This document shows positions 57,993 through 64,000 of a stretch of 64,000 nucleotides of DNA, in pieces (the first letter of the stretch is position 1; every line of letters begins with the position of its first letter). Location of the stretch: the NCBI RefSeq assembly GCF_029382225.1, contig NZ_JARLTC010000036.1, positions 1 to 64,000 of the forward strand, given 5' to 3'. This DNA is from Spongiactinospora sp. TRM90649. Its GTDB lineage: Bacteria; Actinomycetota; Actinomycetes; Streptosporangiales; Streptosporangiaceae. The notes beneath the pieces were generated by a model. That model did not search any database. It had not been told where the DNA came from and saw only the letters and a list, made by a program, of their open reading frames with translations. Both the position numbers and the translations under genes were made by a program.

Positions 57993-59177
57993 TCACCCCA
58001 CCGCGGCGGCGACATACCGGGCGATGGCCAGGCTGGAGGTCGCCGCGGGCGAGGGCGCGTTGCGCACCAGCACCACCCGGCCGTGGGTGTCGATCACGAA
58101 GTCGTCCACCAGCGAGCCGTCCCGGCGGACGGCCTGCGCCCGCACCCCGCCCTCCGTCCTGACCAGGTCGGCGGCGGTCAGCTCAGGGACGTAACGGCGT
58201 GCCGCGCGCAGGAAGGAGCGCTTGACCAGCGAGCCGTAGACCTCCCTGACCCCGGTGCGCCAGTGCTTGGCCACCAGCCGCATCGTGCCAGGGAAGGACA
58301 GGATGCGCCGCAGCTCCGACGGCCGGACCCGCCGCCAGGAATAGCCCTCGAAGGCCAGCGCCATCACCGCGTTCGGCCCGACCAGCACCTCGCCGTCGAT
58401 CCGGCGGGTCAGGTGGACGCCGAGGAACGGATAGCGCGGATCGGGCACCGGGTAGATCAGCCCCCGCACCAGATCCTTCGCCCCGCTGCCGAGCGCGAAG
58501 TACTCCCCACGGAATGGGACGATCCGCACGTCACCCGTGTGCCCGGCCAGCCGGGCCACCGCGTCGGTGCCCAGACCCGCGCACGACACCAGGCGGTCGA
58601 AGGTGAAGCGCTCACCTCCCGCCCGGACCTCGACCTGGTCGCCGGTCTCGCGCAGCCGGGTCACCGGACGGCCCAGCCGCACCGCCCCGCCCAGCTCGGC
58701 GACGTCCGCGGCCAGCCTGCGGGCCACGGCGGGGAAGTCGGCGATCGCGGTGTGCGGGGAATGGACGGCGGCCACCCCCACCGCGTGCGGCTCGATCTCG
58801 CGCAGGCCCAGCGCGTCCAGCTCGGCGATCCCCGGCACGCCGTTCTCCCTGGCGCGCTCGGCCAGCCCGCGCAGCGCCGTCCGCTCGGCACGCGTGGCGG
58901 CGATCACCAGCTTGCCCACCTCGTCGTACGGCAGGGCGTGCTCCGCGCAGTACTCCCGCAGCATGGCCACGCCCTCGCGGCACAGCCGGGCCTTGAGGGA
59001 GCCCGGCTGATAGTAGATGCCCGCGTGGACCACGCCGCTGTTGTGGCCGGTCTGGTGGACCGCGACCTCACGCTCCTTGTCGAGCACGGTCACCTCGGCT
59101 CCGCGGGAGCGGGCCAGCTCGCGCGCGACCGCCAACCCGAGGATGCCCGCGCCGATCACTCCGATGCGTTCGCTCAC
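57993..59177 (-). CDS. lhgO: L-2-hydroxyglutarate oxidase-like FAD enzyme
   Basis: 394 residues from GTG 59175-59177. The FAD motif is RIGVIGAGILGLAVARELAR. HQTGHNSGVVHAGIYYQPGS is the highly conserved LhgO/YgaF signature with the flavin-contacting His, and LVSCAGLGTDAVARLAG and GPNAVMALAFEGYSW are further family segments. It oxidises L-2-hydroxyglutarate to 2-oxoglutarate, passing electrons to quinone or O2. Divergent from the gene at 59243 with only 65 bp between. Confidence 0.92.
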   Translation of the reverse strand: MSERIGVIGAGILGLAVARELARSRGAEVTVLDKEREVAVHQTGHNSGVVHAGIYYQPGSLKARLCREGVAMLREYCAEHALPYDEVGKLVIAATRAERTALRGLAERARENGVPGIAELDALGLREIEPHAVGVAAVHSPHTAIADFPAVARRLAADVAELGGAVRLGRPVTRLRETGDQVEVRAGGERFTFDRLVSCAGLGTDAVARLAGHTGDVRIVPFRGEYFALGSGAKDLVRGLIYPVPDPRYPFLGVHLTRRIDGEVLVGPNAVMALAFEGYSWRRVRPSELRRILSFPGTMRLVAKHWRTGVREVYGSLVKRSFLRAARRYVPELTAADLVRTEGGVRAQAVRRDGSLVDDFVIDTHGRVVLVRNAPSPAATSSLAIARYVAAAVG

Positions 59178-59230
59178 GAGACGAAAGCTAGCGCCACGGG
59201 GGCGTTCGCGCGATCGAACTGGGTTTCGAT

Positions 59231-59236
59231 TAATAT
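59231..59236 (+). promoter_or_regulatory. -10 box six bases before a GTG start
   Basis: TAATAT at 59231-59236 lies six bases before GTG 59243, and no ribosome-binding site is present. A transcript starting at the GTG would be leaderless. No clear -35 is visible. Confidence 0.4.
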
Positions 59237-59242
59237 GCTGGC

Positions 59243-59605
59243 GTGTATGTGCCACCTGACTGGCCGGAAGGGGTCCGCCCGCCGGGCAGCCCCGACTGGG
59301 AGAGCTCGGCGGTCGCGTGGCTTCTCGACGCCGTGCCGCCCGACTACCGGGGTTACGGCGTGCTGCGCCGTCATCCGGTCGCGCTGTCCAGGATGGCGGC
59401 CCACCACGTGGGGGCGGCCATCGAGGCGGCCAGGGCCGGGTACCGGGGCGCCGCCGTCGAGCTGAAGGACCATCTGCCGCCGCACGCCGTCGAGGCCGTG
59501 CTGGAGACGTACCGGCAGGAGGGGCCGCGCCTGGTCCGGCTCGCCGCCGAGATCGACCTGGTCGATCGGGCCCTGCGCGGCGAGCCGTTCGTGCCCCGGC
59601 TCTGA
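59243..59605 (+). CDS. Conserved-looking actinobacterial hypothetical protein
   Basis: 120 residues from GTG 59243. It starts YVPPDWPEGVRPPGSPDWES and continues VAWLLDAVPPDYRGYGVLRR HPVALSRMAAHHV, then VELKDHLPPHAVEAVLETYR. The composition and helix pattern are those of a real soluble protein; I recall similar proteins across actinobacteria without function. Divergent from lhgO. Confidence 0.75.
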   Translation: MYVPPDWPEGVRPPGSPDWESSAVAWLLDAVPPDYRGYGVLRRHPVALSRMAAHHVGAAIEAARAGYRGAAVELKDHLPPHAVEAVLETYRQEGPRLVRLAAEIDLVDRALRGEPFVPRL

Positions 59606-59641
59606 CGGCCTGTCCCCGACGGCCCGGCTCTGACGGCTCGC

Positions 59642-62359
59642 TCAGCGCATCCGGGTGAGCACGTCGCGCAGGCGCCGCACGTCCCGCTTGCGTGCCTCGT
59701 AGGTCGCGCCGACCGCGACCAGCAACGCGCCGCCCACCGCGATCGGCACCCAGCGCGGCAGCAGCAGCACCAGCTCCGAGATCCACGGCGACAGCTCGTG
59801 CAGCACCACGCACACCAGCGTGAGACCGCCCACCACCGCCGGAGCCTGCAGTCGCTTGCGCGCCCCCCACAGCAGGACGGCCAGCGACGCGCCGCCCAGC
59901 AGCAGCGGACGCCGCCAGTCCTCGTAGACGAACACCGCCACCAGGCTCGGCAGCATGGTGAACGACAGGCCCGGGCCGTAGGCCGACCACGACGACGTGC
60001 CCGGGTTCTTCCGCGCGCGCCACCAGCCGAAGGCCAGCAGCACGAGCGAGAAGGGAACCGTGTACGCCTCGACCGTGGTCACGTCCTCCACGCCGAGCCG
60101 CAGCCAGCCGGACAGCAGCAGGAGCGCGGCGGCGGCGCGCAGCGGCCCGCGGTCGCCCCGGCGGTCGCGGCGCAGCGCCGTACCGGCGGCCAGCAGCCCG
60201 GCCACCGCGCACGCCAGGCTCGTGAGGCGGAGGTCCGGCAGGGTCAGCAGCACTCCGCAGGCGACCAGTACGTAGGCGCCGACCTCGACTCCCGTCGCGG
60301 CGGCGGGGCGGGGCGTGCGCCGCGCCAGGAGCGCCGCCGCCAGCGCGGCGAGACAGGCCACGGCGAGCAGGGGGAACGCCGCGTACGCGGCCCGCCATCC
60401 GGCCGACGCGCACACCGCCAGGACCTCCGCGCCCACCAGGGCGGTGACGAGCGCGGCGGCGTGCGGCCGGAACCCCGTCACGCGGGCGGTCACCGCCACG
60501 GCGGCGGCGACCACGGCCAGCACCGGCAGCATGATCAGCGTGGCCGTCTCGTCGGCCACCGCCCAGGCGACGGCGAGCACCCCGGCCCCCCCGGCCAGGA
60601 CGGCCCGAGCGGTCGCCATCCCCCGCCGCCGATCCACGACGGCCAGCCCGGCGAGCACCACCACGAGCCCGGCCACCACCCCCGTGGCGAGCGGGAACGG
60701 CAGAGCGTAGGCCACCGGGGCCACGGCGACGGCGAGCGCGGCCAGGAAGAGCGCGACCCCTTCGGCGACGTGATCAGCGGTCTGGTCGGCGGTGCCGCCA
60801 CGGAAGCGGCGTGCGATAACCACGGCGGCGACGGCCAGGAGCAGCGCCGCCACCGGCGCGGCGGGCCACGCGGACGGCCACTCGGAGTTGAACCACAGGT
60901 CCGCCTGCTCCCACGGGCTCAGCACGGCCCTGCGGACGGGACTCGCGAGGGCGGCGATCGCCCCGGGCACCATCGGAAGCGCCCACAGCACCGCGAGAAC
61001 GGTGGCGGTGATGCCGACGGCCCGCCGTACGACCCGCTCGGGCACAGCCTGCGCGGCCACCCCCAGCCCCATCGACATGACCATGCAGGCCACCAGCCGC
61101 CACCCGGTCTCCCACGATTCGAGCGGATACCGCAACACGGAGATGGCCGCGAGCTCCAACACCACGATCGCGGCCCCCGCCACCATCGCCGCCACGATCG
61201 CATGCCGCCCGACCCCCCGAACAGGCGGCCGGGCCCCGGCGGACCCGGTGCCTGGGGCTCCGCCATGGTCAGGGCCCTCCCCACCGATACCGCCTCCGGC
61301 CGTGGCTGGTTGGGGCCGGCGGGTGAAGGGCTGGTCGCGGGCGGCGAGGAGGAGGGCGACGATGAGGCCGGCGGCGGCGAAGAGGAAGAGCCTGAAGGAC
61401 GGGCCCAGGGTGCGGGACAGGGAGCCGTCGGTCATCAGGACCTCGATGGCGCCTACCAGCGCCCCGAGCGCGCCCGCGAAGGCCGCGCAGACCGCCGCCG
61501 TACGGCGTACCGCCGCGCCCGTGCCCCCGCGGTTCAGGCGCAACCAGAGCAGCGTGTCCAGGGTGGCCGCCACCAGGCAGCCGAGGGCCGGGTAGTCCAG
61601 CTCGAAGCCCGGCAGCACCACCGCGAACTGCGCGAACACCACAGCGATCGGCAGCGGGAGCCGCAACCGCACGAACCGTGCGTACAGCACGAGCACCAGC
61701 GCGATCAGCCCGCAGACGAGCGCGATGTAGTACGGCTGGGCCAGCCGGTCAACGCCGGCCAACCCCACCCGTCTGGCCGCGTAGCCGTCCAGGACCATGA
61801 AGGCGACCCCCAGCGCGCCCATGGTCTCGGCCGTCGCGGTCAGCCCGCGTCGCAGCAGCGGCACCGGTACGGCCAGCACCAGCGCGGTCGCCCCCGCGAG
61901 CACCGCCGCCCGGCCGCCGATTCCCAAGTACCCCCAGCTCACCACGGTGAAGACCACGGCGGCCACGGCCAGCAGCAGCCCGCCCAGGATGAGCAGCAGG
62001 TTCTGCGTGGCCCGCGCCGACAGTTCCCGCCGCTCCTGCTCCGTTCGCGGCGTGCCCGGCATGACCGGCGTCACCGGCGGCGCTGGGAACGGCGGGGACG
62101 ACAGGGGCGATGGGGGCGGCACCGGACGGCCCGCCCCGGCGGGGGTCCGCGCCCCCCGGAGCATCCCGACCAGTTCCACCCGACGCCCCAGCAGCCGCGT
62201 GCGTTCGGCGTCGAGGCGGGCGCGTTCGGCGTCGAGCCGCGCGAGCGCCTGGTCCAGCCGCCACAGCTCGTGCGCCACCGGCCCTCCGAGAGGCAGGCCG
62301 CACTGTGGGCACGCTTGGACTCCCGTACCAAGCGAACCCCCGCAATCAGGACATTTCAT
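59642..62359 (-). CDS. SCO7613-type large membrane protein with N-terminal zinc ribbon
   Basis: 905 residues from ATG 62357-62359 (the ATG at 62377 would add six residues). The N-terminus is a zinc ribbon: KCPDCGGSLGTGVQACPQCG LPLGG. A coiled coil (LDQALARLDAERARLDAERT RLLGRR) and a Pro-rich linker follow. Then come more than twenty hydrophobic segments from ATQNLLLILGGLLLAVAAVV to the end, as in the SCO7613 C-terminal membrane proteins of actinobacteria. Function unknown; scaffold or transport roles are guesses. Confidence 0.85.
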   Translation of the reverse strand: MKCPDCGGSLGTGVQACPQCGLPLGGPVAHELWRLDQALARLDAERARLDAERTRLLGRRVELVGMLRGARTPAGAGRPVPPPSPLSSPPFPAPPVTPVMPGTPRTEQERRELSARATQNLLLILGGLLLAVAAVVFTVVSWGYLGIGGRAAVLAGATALVLAVPVPLLRRGLTATAETMGALGVAFMVLDGYAARRVGLAGVDRLAQPYYIALVCGLIALVLVLYARFVRLRLPLPIAVVFAQFAVVLPGFELDYPALGCLVAATLDTLLWLRLNRGGTGAAVRRTAAVCAAFAGALGALVGAIEVLMTDGSLSRTLGPSFRLFLFAAAGLIVALLLAARDQPFTRRPQPATAGGGIGGEGPDHGGAPGTGSAGARPPVRGVGRHAIVAAMVAGAAIVVLELAAISVLRYPLESWETGWRLVACMVMSMGLGVAAQAVPERVVRRAVGITATVLAVLWALPMVPGAIAALASPVRRAVLSPWEQADLWFNSEWPSAWPAAPVAALLLAVAAVVIARRFRGGTADQTADHVAEGVALFLAALAVAVAPVAYALPFPLATGVVAGLVVVLAGLAVVDRRRGMATARAVLAGGAGVLAVAWAVADETATLIMLPVLAVVAAAVAVTARVTGFRPHAAALVTALVGAEVLAVCASAGWRAAYAAFPLLAVACLAALAAALLARRTPRPAAATGVEVGAYVLVACGVLLTLPDLRLTSLACAVAGLLAAGTALRRDRRGDRGPLRAAAALLLLSGWLRLGVEDVTTVEAYTVPFSLVLLAFGWWRARKNPGTSSWSAYGPGLSFTMLPSLVAVFVYEDWRRPLLLGGASLAVLLWGARKRLQAPAVVGGLTLVCVVLHELSPWISELVLLLPRWVPIAVGGALLVAVGATYEARKRDVRRLRDVLTRMR

Positions 62360-62433
62360 CCCGCCGGGATCATGCATAGTCGAACAATGCCGGTAAATGC
62401 CCCAGCGCGCATGCGAAGAGGTACTCAGTCCCT

Positions 62434-62755
62434 TTATGAGTACAAGTCATCCGCCGTCACCGGCTCCAGATAGACCACCGACACCGCAGGGACCTTCTCC
62501 CGCAACTCGGCCTTCGCCCGATCGACGGTGGCGGTGACCGTCCCCAGATCCGTACGGGACGGCAGCTTCACGGACGCGGCGACCAGCAGGTCCTCCGGCC
62601 CGAGTGCAGGGTGCGCAGGTCGCGGACCTCGCCGATGCCGCCGCTCGCCGCGAGCACGTCCCTGATCCGCGAGATCACCTCGGGAGCCGCGCCCTCCCCG
62701 ATGATCACGCTCTTCGCCTCCCTGGCCAGGACCACGGCCACCACGATGAGCAGGC
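62434..62755 (-). pseudogene. C-terminal fragment of a cation diffusion facilitator, frameshifted
   Basis: The frame GLLIVVAVVLAREAKSVIIG EGAAPEVISRIRDVLAASGG then DLRTLH shows the last membrane helix and cytoplasmic domain of a CDF (ZitB-like) transporter. After a one-base shift it continues GPEDLLVAASVKLPSRTDLG and AELREKVPAVSVVYLEPVTA to TAA 62434-62436. The five upstream helices are missing; at ~62755 the sequence switches to phosphotransferase. Confidence 0.6.
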
Positions 62756-63028
62756 CTCGATGTCCGGGATCAGCTCCCGCCGGGGCGGCCGGTAGCGCTC
62801 CCGGCCCGCGATCCGGGCCAGCTCCGGTGTGATCGGCGTCCCGTGGATCCGCCGTACGGCCTGCCCGACCGCCCGCCACTGCCCGGCCGACATCCCGGCA
62901 TCGACGGCCTGCACGGCCTCCAGCCTCGGGTAGAGCGCGAGCGAGAACCGCCCGCCCGCCACGCTCACGTACGCCGACCCGTCGGCGGCCGGGAGCGGCG
63001 CCAGGACGTTCGGGACGCCACGGAGGTA
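62756..63028 (-). pseudogene. Internal fragment of a phosphotransferase-family gene
   Basis: The frame reads VPNVLAPLPAADGSAYVSVA GGRFSLALYPRLEAVQAVDA, then VRRIHGTPITPELARIAGRE RYRPPRRELIPDIEA. This looks like the middle of an aminoglycoside-phosphotransferase-like protein, after the nucleotide hinge and before the HGD loop. Both ends are missing, replaced by the CDF fragment on one side and the small protein at 63258 on the other. Confidence 0.5.
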
Positions 63029-63258
63029 GAAGGCAGATCGAGATCATCTGCACGGTAACGACGGCCTTGGAGCCGCCTACACGCGCTGTTCACCATGTGC
63101 GCCAAGCGGGCGAGGCCGCGTCCCCGTCGCTCCCGCTCCTGTCGGTCGAGGTCGATCATCACGCCTTCCAGGCTTCGTCCTGGCCGGGCACTCGCAACGA
63201 TCAGCTCGTTCCCGGTCTCCCGGATGGCGATTTCGCCGATCCGCTGCCATTCGCTCAT
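62965..63258 (-). CDS. Small protein coupled to the HATPase gene, C-terminus replaced
   Basis: 97 residues from ATG 63256-63258, overlapping the HATPase stop (ATGA). The first ~75 residues (MSEWQRIGEIAIRETGNELI VASARPG, then RLAHMVNSACRRLQGRRYRA DDLDLP) look like an authentic uncharacterised protein. After that the frame enters the phosphotransferase fragment out of phase, so the tail is not original. Probably a truncated gene. Confidence 0.5.
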   Translation of the reverse strand: MSEWQRIGEIAIRETGNELIVASARPGRSLEGVMIDLDRQERERRGRGLARLAHMVNSACRRLQGRRYRADDLDLPSTSVASRTSWRRSRPPTGRRT

Positions 63259-63617
63259 GTCTCGGCCCGCCGAAAGATCGCCCACACGATCCGGCCCTGT
63301 CCCCACGGCCGATGGCCCCACTCGTCCGACAAGGCTTCGACCATGAGCAACCCTCGCCCGTGTTCGCTGTCGTCAGCCGCCGCCGAGCTGCGGGGCTCCG
63401 TGTCCGCCCCCTCATCGGTGATCTCCATGCGCACCCAGTCACGGGAGGCGATCAGAGCAAGGTCATAACACCCGCCCGGCAGGCCGGAGCGCGTGTGGGT
63501 GACGGCGTTGGCGATCAGCTCACCGAGCACAGTCATGAGATCACCCAGGGAGACGGGGCATGACCCCGTGAACAGTGATCGACTGGCCGGGCTCGATGGA
63601 GTACGGAAGGTGATCAC
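63255..63617 (-). CDS. HATPase (anti-sigma-like) protein, N-terminus probably replaced
   Basis: The open frame has 120 residues. From about 63553 onward it is a clear RsbW-like HATPase: GDLMTVLGELIANAVTHTRS GLPGG, WVRMEITDEGAD, HGRGLLMVEALSDEWG. The first ~22 residues instead lie over the 3' end of the neighbouring lipoprotein-like gene in another frame, so the first helix and strand of the fold appear lost. If translated it would start within that segment. Its downstream partner overlaps by ATGA. Confidence 0.55.
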   Translation of the reverse strand: MITFRTPSSPASRSLFTGSCPVSLGDLMTVLGELIANAVTHTRSGLPGGCYDLALIASRDWVRMEITDEGADTEPRSSAAADDSEHGRGLLMVEALSDEWGHRPWGQGRIVWAIFRRAET

Positions 63618-64000
63618 GCTTCTGGTCGCTGCACAGGCAGAGGGAGTCGGCGGGCTGGTGCGGCAGGGATCCAGGTGTGCGCCTGGGCGTCGAGGACGCC
63701 GATGCCGGAGGCCCAGTTCATCTTGCCGAGGGGACGGGTGGGGTCGCCCATGTCAGAGGACCAGGGCAGATTCTTCTCGGTGCCGGTGTTGGACAGACGA
63801 ATCTGCACGACAAGGTGCTTGCCCTTGACGCGGTTGAGGCCGACCACTTCGACCTTGAGGTCCTCGTTGTCGGTGCCACGGGTTTCGGCCAGGGCCTCGC
63901 GTGTGTCCTGGCCGGTCGCCGTAGGCGTGGGAGCCGGGGCGCGCGTAAGCGGATCGCTGGGGCTCGGTTCGGCGGCCTGCTCGACCGGCAGCACTCCACA
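63541..64000 (-). pseudogene. DUF4352-like exported protein, frameshifted and truncated (partial)
   Basis: From the right edge the frame reads NEDLKVEVVGLNRVKGKHLV VQIRLSNTGTEKNLPW, then ASGIGVLDAQAHTWIP. After a one-base shift near 63660 it continues SLCLCSDQKRDHLPYSIEPG QSITVHGVMPRLPG to TGA 63541-63543. This resembles the Ig-like DUF4352 type of lipoprotein. Its last strands are missing at the junction with the HATPase gene. The 5' end is outside the window. Confidence 0.5.

Noticed and set aside
59178..60413. Upstream extension of the LhgO frame
   Set aside because: The open frame continues but is antisense to the SCO7613-type and 59243 genes; the FAD motif starts right after GTG 59177.

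Overview
The window is high-GC actinobacterial chromosome, most like the Streptosporangiales (Nonomuraea/Streptosporangium-type). The signs are strong GC3 bias, frequent GTG starts, ATGA/GTGA translational overlaps, leaderless-looking starts, paired NarL- and OmpR-type two-component systems, GPP34, DUF397 and SCO7613-type genes, and a DynA/DynB-like dynamin pair. It carries about 50 intact genes and one tRNA, with no CRISPR array and no recognisable insertion sequence.

Layout. 0-5 kb: start of an arsC-type gene behind a dyad operator, a small secreted Cys/Gly-Tyr protein, a RidA, an aminoglycoside phosphotransferase-like gene, a PPOX protein and a membrane protein, with gene debris between them. 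5-16 kb: TauE exporter, cytochrome bd subunit I, an orphan histidine kinase, a principal-type sigma factor behind a SigR-like promoter, methyltransferase, HAD and MBL hydrolases, GPP34 protein, APC permease plus GNAT, and an atypical tRNA-Met(CAT). 16-24 kb: secreted alpha/beta hydrolase, NarL-type two-component pair, NUDIX plus DUF5919-type regulator, three overlapping small genes, and an HATPase regulator beside a dispersed repeat. 24-30 kb: cytochrome bd subunit II (17 kb from subunit I), a fused SecDF and a secreted protein. 28.9-34 kb: flavin amine oxidase divergent from an IclR regulator, followed by a homogentisate operon hmgA - unknown gene - fumarylacetoacetase. 34-46 kb: L,D-transpeptidase, NfeD/SPFH pair, a signal-peptidase-like lipoprotein lacking both catalytic residues, PH protein, pirin, LysR, ornithine cyclodeaminase-like, FUSC, ArsR with a perfect operator, beta-helix protein and LspA. 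46-49 kb: decayed region of relatively low GC. 49-59 kb: CBS protein, dynamin pair, two OmpR-type two-component systems and LhgO. 59-64 kb: SCO7613-type membrane protein, then a run of truncated gene pieces.

The most unusual theme is how many genes survive only as their two ends. MarR, HxlR, PPOX and two periplasmic-adaptor genes each keep a recognisable N-terminus joined directly to a recognisable C-terminus, with the middle missing. At 62.4-64 kb at least five same-strand gene pieces are joined so that successive gene boundaries are lost. A dispersed ~260-bp repeat and short tandem duplications at gene 3' ends lie in the same kind of spots. All assignments are from reading the sequence by eye; no database search was possible.
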